NCBI GenBank assembly: GCA_938009905.1 | Contig: CALLGK010000248.1 | Location: 1-44,200, forward strand | Reading direction: 5' to 3' | DNA from: an uncultured Acidimicrobiales bacterium | Lineage (GTDB): Bacteria; Actinomycetota; Acidimicrobiia; Acidimicrobiales; SZUA-35 | Length of the DNA: 44,200 nucleotides | Shown: positions 25,870-33,589 of the stretch, piece by piece | How positions within the stretch are numbered: the stretch's first letter is position 1 | Layout: each line of letters opens with the position of its first letter | Program-made: the position numbers and the translations under genes | Notes under the pieces: model-generated | What the model saw: only the letters and a program-made list of their open reading frames with translations | Told to the model about the DNA's origin: nothing | Database searches by the model: none

Positions 25870-26865
25870 ATGAAACGCGTGAGTTCAACGCGCCCGAAAA
25901 CGGGCTACGACGACAACACGCCACAATCACCCAGAGGAATAACGAGGGCACCCAGAGGAATAACGAGGGCACCCAGAGGAATAGCGGGGGCACCCAGAGG
26001 AATCACGAGGCGCGGCTTCTTCGTTGGCGCCGGTGCGGCGGGAGCTGTCGCCGCAACCACCGCCATCGGTGCAACGCCTGCGGGGGCGACGCCGTCGAGC
26101 TTGCCGGCAGCCGTCCCAGTACCTGAACCGATTCCGGGCGGCTTCTTGCTCGATCCGACCGACGAGTCGTCCATTATTCACTTCCTGTTGCCCGGTCCAC
26201 CGGGCTCTGCGACCCAGTTCTTCGGATTCCCCGGAGAAGGGCTCGACGTCGACCCGTCGACGATGACCAACTTTCGAGGCGATCACGCCTTTGCCGTGCT
26301 CGCGGGCCAAGCCACCGGAAGCGATGGCGCGACCTACAACGTGGAGTTCGACCTCCGCATCTACAGCGGCTCGTACATCGCAGCCGACGGCGTCGAGCGA
26401 GACGCCGCATTCGCCTTCATGTGAGTCGACTTGATGGTCCCGGGTCCGGGACCTCTCGAACAAGTCGTCGACATGACACCGGGCATCATGCCCAACGGCC
26501 TCTTTTGGACCAGCCAGATGCCCAAGACCTCCATGCGATTTGATCGCAAGAGCAACTGGGCGCGGTTCAAGGTCAAGAATTATCCACTCGTCGAGTCATA
26601 CGTCTTCGGCGGGCCCATCGTTGTGCACGCACAGGTCGACATCGACGTGCGCTGGCGAGCGAACGGGCCGGCGGAGTCACGAGGCAAAGGTGCCTCGGTT
26701 GATCCAACCGATCCGGCCGCGTTCGAAGGTGAGTTCCGCCCGGCCACGGCAACCGGTCGAGTGAACGGGTCGAGGCCCGGCCTCGACTTTGTGGCCGCCA
26801 ACCTCGACAGCGCGGACTACTACGGCAGCATCGGCCCGATGCAGAACGGGGCGTATCTGACCTGA
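25870..26865 (+). pseudogene. Tat-type secreted protein of unknown function interrupted by in-frame TGA
   Basis: An open frame of 184 codons ends at TGA 26422-26424, and the same frame continues without another stop to 26865 (about 146 more codons). The N-terminus has four PRGI(T/A)(R/G) repeats leading into a twin-arginine motif ITRRGFFVGAGAAGAVAA and an Ala-rich cleavage region near residue 65. The mature part is beta-rich (NVEFDLRIYSGSYIAADGVE before the stop; FRPATATGRVNGSRPG after it). The sequence either side reads as one domain. A ribosome-binding site GAGAGGGG precedes ATG 25870. Possibilities are a recent nonsense mutation, programmed readthrough, a sequencing error, or two coupled proteins (TTG/ATG at 26431/26434). 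I do not recognise the family. Confidence 0.6.
25928..26011 (+). repeat. Four tandem 21-bp repeats in Tat signal region
   Basis: Units at 25928-25948, 25949-25969, 25970-25990 and 25991-26011. The first two are identical; the third and fourth carry two or three changes. Each encodes a seven-residue unit of APRGITR type, and the last runs into the twin-arginine motif, so copy number would change the n-region length without shifting frame. Confidence 0.9.
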
Positions 26866-26903
26866 CCTCTCCCCCTTCGACGGTCCCGACGCCCGATTGC
26901 GAG

Positions 26904-27341
26904 TCAGATCTCGATGACGAGGGTGACGGGTCCGTCGTTGCGGAGGTCGACCTTCATGTCGGCACCGAATTGGCCGGTTGCCACGGTGGCTCCGAGGGTG
27001 CGGAGTTCATCAACGATCAGCTCGATCAATGGTTCCGCCGTCTCAGGACGGGCGGCGTCGATGAACGACGGTCGGTTGCCCTTGTGAGCATCGCCGTAGA
27101 GGGTGAACTGGCTGATGATCAGCACCTTGCCGCCGACCGCAGGCACCGCGAGGTTCATCTTTCCCTCGTCGTCTTCGAAGATACGAAGCTTCCAAAGCTT
27201 GGCCGCCAACTTCTTGGCCTGCTCCTCTGTGTCGTCGTGGGTGACACCCACAAGCACGCAGAGCCCAGCCCCGATCTGGCCGATCACTTCACCGTCGACA
27301 GTGACGGACGCGTGGGCTGCTCGCTGAACGACTGCCCTCAC
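26904..27341 (-). CDS. dtd: D-aminoacyl-tRNA deacylase
   Basis: 145 residues. Hydrolyses D-amino acids mischarged on tRNA, and Gly from tRNA-Ala, recycling free tRNA; cytosolic homodimer. Hallmarks are N-terminal MRAVVQRAAHASVTVDG, the SQFTLYGD active-site motif near residue 78, and the C-terminal NDGPVTLVIE cross-subunit Gly-Pro motif. Full length. ATG 27341 overlaps the stop of the upstream oxidoreductase by 4 bp (ATGA), so both are expressed together. Confidence 0.95.
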   Translation of the reverse strand: MRAVVQRAAHASVTVDGEVIGQIGAGLCVLVGVTHDDTEEQAKKLAAKLWKLRIFEDDEGKMNLAVPAVGGKVLIISQFTLYGDAHKGNRPSFIDAARPETAEPLIELIVDELRTLGATVATGQFGADMKVDLRNDGPVTLVIEI

Positions 27342-28312
27342 GACGGTTCCTCCAGCAGGCCCTCAACCAGGTTCTGTACCCGGAGCGCTTCGGCAAACGT
27401 CGACAGTTTGTGTTCACGACCACCGATGAGGTTGGCCAACTGGAGCATCTGCGCGTTGTACGCCGCGGGCCCGGTGGCCGACTCGCCCGCATCCATCGGC
27501 TCCCATTCTCCACCCGTCGAGGTCGAGAGTTGATACCAGTTGGTGAGACGGAACGACCGCTCGGTACCCCGCACCGTGAACTGCACTTCGTCCCCACCCT
27601 TGGCATCGCTCGTGCCCATCATTAAGAGGGGCGTCGATCCGAACACCGTCGCGGCCGACAGTCCGATCTCCGCGCTGCCATCAGCCGGATACGTGACGGC
27701 GCTCTTCACGATCCGGCCCTCACCAAAGAGTCGCTCGGCCAAGAACACGTAGTGCGACACGACTTCGCGCACCCAGCCTCCCTGGTCTCGGTCTCGCAGC
27801 CAGCGAGCCTCGGCCTGAAACGGTCGGGGCCAGTCCTCGAAATGCAGCCGCAGGTCGGCGCTCACGATTTGGCCAGCGTCACCGGCGGCCAGCGCCGCGC
27901 CGAGAGCGGTCGCTGCTGGCGCGGAACCAAACACGAAGTTGACGGCCGCTCGGGCTCCCGCTTGTTCAACTCGATCAACCATGGCCGCGGAAGCATCGCC
28001 GTCGACGCCGAGGGGCTTCTCACAGAAGATGGCCTTGCCAGCGGCAAGCGTTTGATCGACGTAGACCTCGTGATGCAGCGGCGGCACCGCGATGTACACC
28101 ACCTCGACGCCGGCGTGCTGAACAACCTCGGCAGCTGATGCGACGGTAGGGGCGTCAAAGTCGGCGACGGCGCGAGCAACCGCGTCATCTGACAGATCCC
28201 ACACCGCTCGAAGCTCAAACTGTGGGTGACCGCCAAACACCTCAACGAACCGGCGACCAACTGCCCCCAGGCCGATGATGCCCACCCCAATCTCACTCGT
28301 TGGATCACTCAT
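27338..28312 (-). CDS. Gfo/Idh/MocA-family oxidoreductase
   Basis: 324 residues. NAD(P)-binding Rossmann domain VGIIGLGAVGRRFVEVF at the start, VVYIAVPPLHHEVYVDQTLAAGKAIFCEKPLG containing the conserved EKP Lys (near residue 98), and a C-terminal beta-sheet domain. Family members oxidise or reduce sugars, inositols or related compounds; the substrate is not deducible. The frame runs to 28432, but ATG 28312 starts directly before the Rossmann fold, and CATGAT lies 6 nt upstream as a weak leaderless -10. First gene of the operon with dtd. Confidence 0.85.
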   Translation of the reverse strand: MSDPTSEIGVGIIGLGAVGRRFVEVFGGHPQFELRAVWDLSDDAVARAVADFDAPTVASAAEVVQHAGVEVVYIAVPPLHHEVYVDQTLAAGKAIFCEKPLGVDGDASAAMVDRVEQAGARAAVNFVFGSAPAATALGAALAAGDAGQIVSADLRLHFEDWPRPFQAEARWLRDRDQGGWVREVVSHYVFLAERLFGEGRIVKSAVTYPADGSAEIGLSAATVFGSTPLLMMGTSDAKGGDEVQFTVRGTERSFRLTNWYQLSTSTGGEWEPMDAGESATGPAAYNAQMLQLANLIGGREHKLSTFAEALRVQNLVEGLLEEPS

Positions 28313-28318
28313 CGCTAC

Positions 28319-28324
28319 ATCATG
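28319..28324 (-). promoter_or_regulatory. Weak putative -10 of Gfo/Idh/MocA-dtd operon
   Basis: On the minus strand CATGAT lies 6 nt before ATG 28312; it has the A2/T6 pattern but not the first T. Confidence 0.25.
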
Positions 28325-28419
28325 CACGACGCAGTCTGCCGCCCGGTTTGTGCCCGTAGGCTGAACTACTGCCCGTGGGGCTGACATTTCTTCGAACGAT
28401 CTGCACCCGATCTGACAAC

Positions 28420-28433
28420 CTTGTTGGAACAAG
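28420..28433. promoter_or_regulatory. 14-bp perfect palindrome, operator candidate
   Basis: CTTGTT-GG-AACAAG, about 108 bp before the Gfo/Idh/MocA start and 117 bp before the GT4 start. It could regulate either divergent unit. Confidence 0.35.
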
Positions 28434-28549
28434 ATTCAGCCTTACAGCGTTAGGTTGAGTGGAGTGACTCAGCGGTAACTTCTGAGAAACCCCCGAAATC
28501 CCTTCAAAACAGCTGATTTCGCACGTACCTCAGCACGAAAGAACGCCCC

Positions 28550-29848
28550 ATGGTCGCACCTGCCCGCCGTTTCCCTTCCGACGACGAACCGCTCCGACTG
28601 GCCTACCTCTCGTACCGTTCGAAGCCGACCGTTGGAGGTCAGGGCATCTACACCCGCCACCTCACCAAGGCGTTGGTTGACCTCGGCCACTCCGTTGATG
28701 TGTTCTCGGGACAGCCCTATCCCGTCCTCGACGACCGCATCAGGCTGCACAAACTTCCGAGCCTCGACATCTTCAACGAGCACTACCCCGGACGCTTCCC
28801 TGCCTACTGGGAGATCAAGACGAAGGCCGACCTGCTCGAGCTCGCCACGTTCTCAACCGGCATGTTCCCCGAGCCGCTGGCCTTCAGCTACCGGGCGCTC
28901 AAGACCCTCGAAGACCGAGCGAACGACTTCGACCTTGTGCACGACAACCAGTGCCTTGGCTACGGCATCCTCGGCATCGACAAGATCATTCCAACGCTTG
29001 TCACCCTCCACCACCCGATCACCGTCGACCGTCGCCTCGAGATTGATGCGGCACCCAACTTCCGCAAGAAGCTGAGCATCGGGCGCTGGTACGGCTTCGT
29101 AAAGATGCAGGGTCGCGTCGCCCAACGCATGCCGCGCATCGTGGTCGTCTCCGAGAACTCCATCCAAGACATTCACGACGACATGGGTGTCGATCTCGAT
29201 CGCATGCGGTTGGTGCACGTCGGTGTCGACCCAGACCTCTTCAAGCCAGACCCAAGTGTCGAACGCATCCCCGGCCGCCTCATCACCACGGCGTCGGCCG
29301 ACGTTGAGCTCAAGGGTCTCAAGTTCTTGCTCGAGGCCATCGCCAAGCTCCGCACAGAACGCGACGTCACCCTCACCGTCATCGGCCGAGCAAAGCCCGG
29401 CGGCCCCTCAGCCAAGCTGATCGAGAAGCTCGGATTGGCCGAACACATCCAGTTCGTCACCGGCGTGCCAGACGAGCGCATCGTCGAGCTCTACGCCGAA
29501 TCAGAAATGGCCGTCGTGCCATCGCTCTACGAAGGATTCTCGCTGCCGGCCGTTGAGGCCATGGGCTCGGCAACCCCACTGGTCGCCAGCGACGGCGGCG
29601 CACTCCCTGAGGTGACCGGCGTCGACGGTGAGACCGTGCTGCGCTGCAAGGCAGGCGACGTCGATTCGCTGCGAGCAGCCCTCGAGCGAGGCTTGTCCAA
29701 CCCCGAGCTCCGAGCCAAGATCGGCCCCGCTGGTCGAGAGCGCGTGAGCGAGCTCTACACCTGGCGACAAACCGCCATCAACACGGTCGCTCAATACCGC
29801 GAAGTGATCGATCTCAAACGCGAAGCTGCCATGCGGGAGGCCAACTGA
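28550..29848 (+). CDS. Glycosyltransferase, GT4 family (cassette gene 1)
   Basis: 432 residues, GT-B fold. N-terminal RLAYLSYRSKPTVGGQGIYTRHL contains the acceptor-site GGQG loop; IPTLVTLHHPITVDRR and VVVSENSIQDI follow. In the donor domain ADVELKGLKFLLEA and the E-x7-E signature SLYEGFSLPAVEAMG (near residue 325) bind the nucleotide sugar. It is probably a retaining transferase; donor and acceptor are unknown. The stop overlaps the methyltransferase start (TGATG), making a coupled three-gene unit ending at 31619. No obvious TAnnnT box or strong ribosome-binding site precedes ATG 28550. Confidence 0.88.
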   Translation: MVAPARRFPSDDEPLRLAYLSYRSKPTVGGQGIYTRHLTKALVDLGHSVDVFSGQPYPVLDDRIRLHKLPSLDIFNEHYPGRFPAYWEIKTKADLLELATFSTGMFPEPLAFSYRALKTLEDRANDFDLVHDNQCLGYGILGIDKIIPTLVTLHHPITVDRRLEIDAAPNFRKKLSIGRWYGFVKMQGRVAQRMPRIVVVSENSIQDIHDDMGVDLDRMRLVHVGVDPDLFKPDPSVERIPGRLITTASADVELKGLKFLLEAIAKLRTERDVTLTVIGRAKPGGPSAKLIEKLGLAEHIQFVTGVPDERIVELYAESEMAVVPSLYEGFSLPAVEAMGSATPLVASDGGALPEVTGVDGETVLRCKAGDVDSLRAALERGLSNPELRAKIGPAGRERVSELYTWRQTAINTVAQYREVIDLKREAAMREAN

Positions 29849-30612
29849 TGCTTACTGTCGATTACCAGCGACTCGCCCTCGAACCGGGCATGAAGGTGCT
29901 CGACCTTGGCGCCGGCTTTGGCCGCCATGCGTTCGAGACAGCACGCCGCGGCGCATCCGTGGTTGCCGCCGACTTGGCCTCCGACGAAATGAAGTCGACC
30001 AAGGACACGTTTGCCGCGATGTACGTCGACGGTGAGCTGCCCCAGGGCATCACGACCGTCACGGTGCAGGCCAACGGCCTCGAACTGCCCTTTCCCGATG
30101 GCAGCTTCGACCGCATCATTGCGTCGGAGATTCTCGAGCACGTCCCAGACGACCTTGGCGTAATGGCCGAGCTGTTCCGCGTGCTTGCTCCCGGCGGCCG
30201 CATGGCGGCCACGGTGCCAGCAGCGCTCCCAGAACAAATCTGCTGGTGGCTCAACGACGCCTATCACGCACCCAAGAGCGTCGGCGGCCACGTTCGCATC
30301 TACGGCGGCCCAGAACTTCGTATGAAGCTGGCGTCTGTCGGCTTCACTCCCGGCGATCAGCATCGGGCGCACGCACTGCATAGTCCCTACTGGTGGCTGA
30401 AGTGCGCCGTTGGTCTTGAGAACGAGGACAACCCGCTCGTAAAGAGCTACCTCAAGTTGCTCACGTGGGACATCGTGAAGGCGCCCACCCTCACTCGCAC
30501 CACCGAGAAGGTGCTCAACCCCGTGCTGGGCAAGAGCGTCGTGATCTACGCCGATCGTCCTGCGGTCGACGCAGAGCTCACCGCTGGTGACCGAGCCGAG
30601 GTAGCGGCGTGA
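29848..30612 (+). CDS. Class I SAM-dependent methyltransferase (cassette gene 2)
   Basis: 254 residues. SAM-binding motif I VLDLGAGFGRHAFETARRG (about residues 18-36), acidic strand end VVAADLA, motif LPFPDGSFDRIIASEILEHVPDD and the post-motif LFRVLAPGGRMAATVP, as in Methyltransf_11 proteins. The C-terminal region, with GGHVRIYGGPELRMKLASVGF, resembles methyltransferases acting on lipids or glycolipids, but the substrate is not known. It overlaps its neighbours at both ends (TGATG upstream, GTGA downstream). Confidence 0.85.
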   Translation: MLTVDYQRLALEPGMKVLDLGAGFGRHAFETARRGASVVAADLASDEMKSTKDTFAAMYVDGELPQGITTVTVQANGLELPFPDGSFDRIIASEILEHVPDDLGVMAELFRVLAPGGRMAATVPAALPEQICWWLNDAYHAPKSVGGHVRIYGGPELRMKLASVGFTPGDQHRAHALHSPYWWLKCAVGLENEDNPLVKSYLKLLTWDIVKAPTLTRTTEKVLNPVLGKSVVIYADRPAVDAELTAGDRAEVAA

Positions 30613-31619
30613 AGACGCCAGACCTCGGCGCCATCCTGTCTGCGGCCGATCTGCGCCTCACCGCAGAGACCATCGCTGAGTGGCAGCTTCCTTCCGGGAT
30701 GATCCAATGGTTCCCTGGGGGTCACGCCGATCCGTGGAATCACGTCGAGGCCGCCATGGCACTCACCACCTGCGGACTCGTCGACGAGGCCGAGCGTGGC
30801 TATCAGTGGCTGTATGACCTGCAACGCCACGACGGCAGCTGGCACAACTACTACATCGGCAACGGCATCGAAGACGCCAAGCTCGACGCCAACTGCGTGG
30901 CCTACATCGCCACCGGGGTCTGGCATCACTATCTCGCCACAGAAGACAAGGGCTTTCTCGAGACGTATTGGCCAGTCGTCGATCGTGCGATGGAGTTCGT
31001 GCTCGATCTCCAGACCAAGCGAGGCGAGGTCATTTGGGCCCGCCGACCAGACGGCACGCCGTGGAGCTACGCCCTACTCACTGGCTCATCATCGATCAGC
31101 CACAGCCTTCGCTGCGCCTCCCACATCGCGGCCGAGATGGGCATCGAGCGAGAGCACTGGATCGATGCTCGCGATCGGCTTGTCAACGTCATCGCGAACC
31201 ATCCAGATGCCTTCGAGCCGAAGGATCGCTGGGCGATGGACTGGTACTACCCGGTCTTGACCGGTGCCATCACCGGTGACGATGCCCGCAAGCACATGGC
31301 CGCCGGCTGGGAGAGCTTCGCCATGTCCGGCAAGGGCATCCGGTGCGTGTCAGATCGACCGTGGGTGACCGCGGCTGAGACGTGTGAGTGTGTGATCGCT
31401 CATCTCGCGGCGGGTGAAGACGCGACGGCCCTCACCCTGTTCACGTGGGCGCAAACGCTTCGAGATCGAGACGGCCGCTACTTCACCGGCTTGGTCTTCC
31501 CCGAACTCGTGCACTTCCCAGACAACGAGCGGTCGACCTACACCGCAGCTGCAGTGATCCTCGCAGCCGATGCCCTCGAAGGCATCAACCCAACATCAGG
31601 CCTGTTCACTCAGCACTGA
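30609..31619 (+). CDS. Alpha/alpha-toroid protein annotated in relatives as prenyltransferase-like (cassette gene 3)
   Basis: 336 residues, Trp-rich helical repeats typical of the six-hairpin toroid shared by terpene cyclases/prenyltransferases and some glycoside hydrolases. Examples are QWFPGGHADPWNHVEAAMAL, YQWLYDLQRHDGSWHNYY, DANCVAYIATGVWHHYLAT and RWAMDWYYPVLTGA. The DXDD acid of squalene-hopene cyclases is absent, so it is unlikely to be a type II terpene cyclase. A sugar-processing or substrate-binding role fits the coupled glycosyltransferase better. GTG 30609 overlaps the methyltransferase stop. Confidence 0.65.
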   Translation: MKTPDLGAILSAADLRLTAETIAEWQLPSGMIQWFPGGHADPWNHVEAAMALTTCGLVDEAERGYQWLYDLQRHDGSWHNYYIGNGIEDAKLDANCVAYIATGVWHHYLATEDKGFLETYWPVVDRAMEFVLDLQTKRGEVIWARRPDGTPWSYALLTGSSSISHSLRCASHIAAEMGIEREHWIDARDRLVNVIANHPDAFEPKDRWAMDWYYPVLTGAITGDDARKHMAAGWESFAMSGKGIRCVSDRPWVTAAETCECVIAHLAAGEDATALTLFTWAQTLRDRDGRYFTGLVFPELVHFPDNERSTYTAAAVILAADALEGINPTSGLFTQH

Positions 31620-31663
31620 TTCAGTCAGCGCTTAGGTCACTCAGCACTGATTCAGTCGGCGCT
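31607..31663. repeat. Two direct 26-bp repeats at convergent gene ends
   Basis: CACTCAGCACTGATTCAGTC followed by (A/G)GCGCT occurs at 31607-31632 and 31638-31663, differing at one base. Each unit is itself a partial palindrome. They cover the stop codons of the toroid gene and the convergent YczE-like gene and may act as a bidirectional terminator. Confidence 0.7.
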
Positions 31664-32505
31664 GATTCGGTGAGGGTTGGCGTCGCCAGCGCTCGCTCGG
31701 CAAGCCGCAGCGTCCGACCGGCCCGGTGGTCACACATGGCCTGTCGGATCACGCGCATTACGGGCCCGACGGCAACCGCGAACACGATCGTTGCCGGACC
31801 GAAGTCGCCACCGAGCACCACACCGGCAACCAGAATGCCGAGCTCCATCGATGACCGAACTCGGATGGGGTCATAGCCCCGCTCTTGTCCGGCTCTCATC
31901 AACAACTCGAACGAGCCGCCAGTAAGACCGGAGTGCACCACGAGCGAGATTCCGCTGATGATGGTGAGCAGACCAAGGAAAACAAAGCCGATACGAAGGG
32001 CGAGCGGTTCAGGGTCGACGATGAGTCCGAGGGCGGTGTCGACCGCAACACCAATCATCAACACATAGGCGATGCCTCCGAGTCTCGGCCGCTGACCCAA
32101 CAGCGCGGCCAGACCAAACAACACCGCAGACATCGACCACACGGCCTGACCAAACGAAAGCCCGGTGCGATCGCGCAGCACCGAGAGCAGCACGTCGTAG
32201 GGAGGCAGGCCCAAACGGGCGTGCACGAAGAGGGCAACGCCAACACCAATGAGCAGCGCGCCGCCGACGAGGCTCAGACCTTGTGTGGCGCTCGCTCGAG
32301 CTCGCGCTCGCGGCCGGGCCGAGAGACGATCGGCAGTCACGGCGCCATGGCGCGTCATCTGCATCGCCCAACTGGTGGCGACGTGTGCGGAACGGCGAAC
32401 GGCCGTTGGCGTGACAGTGCGAAGCTGCCGAACAACAGATGACATCTCTCCAGTCTCGGCCAATTCGCCAAGTACTTGACAGCGACGGTGGGGGTCAGCG
32501 GTCAT
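31621..32505 (-). CDS. YczE/YitT-like integral membrane protein
   Basis: 294 residues with about five hydrophobic segments after a hydrophilic N-terminus of about 85 residues. GVALFVHARLGLPPYDVLLSVLRDRTGLSFGQAVW and SLVVHSGLTGGSFELLMRAGQERG match the YczE/YyaS/YitT family, membrane proteins of unknown function (GxxPxD and GLTGGSxE motifs). The start is uncertain: ATG 32505 or ATG 32445 (MSSVVRQL); neither has a good ribosome-binding site or -10 box. Divergent from the LLM gene, 44 bp away if 32505 is right. Confidence 0.7.
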   Translation of the reverse strand: MTADPHRRCQVLGELAETGEMSSVVRQLRTVTPTAVRRSAHVATSWAMQMTRHGAVTADRLSARPRARARASATQGLSLVGGALLIGVGVALFVHARLGLPPYDVLLSVLRDRTGLSFGQAVWSMSAVLFGLAALLGQRPRLGGIAYVLMIGVAVDTALGLIVDPEPLALRIGFVFLGLLTIISGISLVVHSGLTGGSFELLMRAGQERGYDPIRVRSSMELGILVAGVVLGGDFGPATIVFAVAVGPVMRVIRQAMCDHRAGRTLRLAERALATPTLTESAPTESVLSDLSAD

Positions 32506-32537
32506 AGACGGCTGTCACATGTTGCGAAGGGCACGAG

Positions 32538-32543
32538 TAACGT
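32538..32543 (+). promoter_or_regulatory. Putative -10 element of LLM oxidoreductase gene (leaderless)
   Basis: TAACGT lies 6 nt before ATG 32550; no Shine-Dalgarno sequence. Confidence 0.45.
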
Positions 32544-32549
32544 CTGTTC

Positions 32550-33461
32550 ATGCGTATCGGAATCAACGGATCGGGCCTGCTTGCACGGCCTGACCTCGCC
32601 ACCATGACCGCCGACATTGTTGCCTCGGAGGCGGCAGGTTTCGACTCTTATTGGTTGGCTCAAACCGGCCTCGTCGACGCCCTCATGGCGTTGACCGTCG
32701 CGGGGCCGTCCACCAGTTCGATCGAGCTCGGAACGGCTGTGGTGCCCACCTGGCCTCGGCACCCGCAAGCCCTTGCCGCGCAGGCTCTTACAGCGCAAGC
32801 CGCAACCAACGGTCGCATCATCCTTGGCATCGGCCTGGCCCACAAGCCGTCGGTGGAGGGCAACTGGAAGATGACGTGGGAACGTCCGATCCGCCACATG
32901 CTCGACTACCTCGGCGTGCTGGAAGAGCTGCTCGCCAACGGCAAGGCCAACTTTGAGGGCGAGGTCTGGAGCTTTGAGGGCGAGTACGCACGACCAACCG
33001 ACAACCCGCCAAAGGTGATGCTGGCGGCTCTCGGCGATCAGATGCTCAAGATCGCCGGTCGCCGCACAGACGGCACGATCCTGTGGTGCGTCGGGCCGAA
33101 GACGCTTGAGCAGCAGATCGTTCCGAAGATCAACGAAGCGGCATCTGATGCTGGCCGGCCGACGCCCTCCGTGGTGTGCAGCTTGCCGGTGTGGGTCACC
33201 GACAACCCAGAGCCCGCCCGCGAACTGATCGCCAAGACGCTCACCATCTACGGACAGCTGCCCTCGTATCGAGCCATGCTCGACATCGAAGGGGTCGACG
33301 GTCCGGCCGACATCTCGCTTATCGGAAGCGAAGACGAGGTGGCCGAAGGACTTGCCGCCATCAAGGCGTCAGGCGCAACCGACTTCACCGCGGTGATCAC
33401 CACGCCAGATCCAGACGAGCGTCAGCGCACCGTCGACGTGCTCGCCGCCGCCAACGCCTAA
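32550..33461 (+). CDS. LLM-class (luciferase-like) probable F420-dependent oxidoreductase
   Basis: 303 residues, TIM-barrel luciferase-like fold. MRIGINGSGLLARPDL at the start, GFDSYWLAQTGLVDALMAL, IELGTAVVPTWPRHPQALAAQALTAQAATNGRIILGIGLAH with the cis-peptide region, and VMLAALGDQMLKIAGRRTDGTILWCVG are typical of actinobacterial F420-dependent LLM enzymes. Cofactor F420 rather than FMN is inferred from lineage and subfamily. Substrate unknown. It is a single gene with a leaderless-type -10, ending in a convergent hairpin region shared with the hydrolase. Confidence 0.85.
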   Translation: MRIGINGSGLLARPDLATMTADIVASEAAGFDSYWLAQTGLVDALMALTVAGPSTSSIELGTAVVPTWPRHPQALAAQALTAQAATNGRIILGIGLAHKPSVEGNWKMTWERPIRHMLDYLGVLEELLANGKANFEGEVWSFEGEYARPTDNPPKVMLAALGDQMLKIAGRRTDGTILWCVGPKTLEQQIVPKINEAASDAGRPTPSVVCSLPVWVTDNPEPARELIAKTLTIYGQLPSYRAMLDIEGVDGPADISLIGSEDEVAEGLAAIKASGATDFTAVITTPDPDERQRTVDVLAAANA

Positions 33462-33589
33462 CAACTAACTGGAACCCACCGTCCCGCAATCCTCACTCTG
33501 GAGCCCGCCGCCGTGTCGGGGCGTTTCTGAGCGTCAGCGAAGAAAGGCTGTTAGCGAGCGCAGCGAGCGGCAACCTCCAGTTTGGGGGT
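33462..33589. terminator. Convergent intergenic region with hairpins
   Basis: The perfect arms GCAACCTC (33570-33577) and GAGGTTGC (33593-33600) enclose a 15-nt loop; the right arm includes the stop codon of the convergent hydrolase. A longer weaker pairing CTGGAG...CTCCAG (33499-33504 with 33575-33580) resembles the family A outer arms. AGCGAGCGCAGCGAGCG (33553-33569) is a local direct repeat. A bidirectional terminator is probable, though there is no U tract. Confidence 0.45.

Larger units (their letters stand above)
28313..28549. other. 237-bp divergent intergenic region with a 14-bp palindrome
   Basis: Between the Gfo/Idh/MocA gene and the GT4 cassette. It contains the perfect palindrome CTTGTT-GG-AACAAG at 28420-28433. 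No gene seen. Confidence 0.4.

Noticed and set aside
26431-26865. Separate gene starting at TTG 26431 or ATG 26434
   Set aside because: It is in the same frame as the preceding open frame, only two or three codons after its stop, with no own ribosome-binding site and no natural N-terminus; better read as the second half of one interrupted gene, though not excluded.
30609-31619. Squalene-hopene cyclase or other type II terpene cyclase
   Set aside because: The DXDD catalytic acid motif and repeated QW motifs are missing and the protein is about half the usual length.
32476-32481. TTGACA as a sigma70 -35 upstream of the LLM gene
   Set aside because: No -10 hexamer at 16-19 bp; the TAACGT box at leaderless spacing before ATG 32550 is a better explanation and lies far from it.
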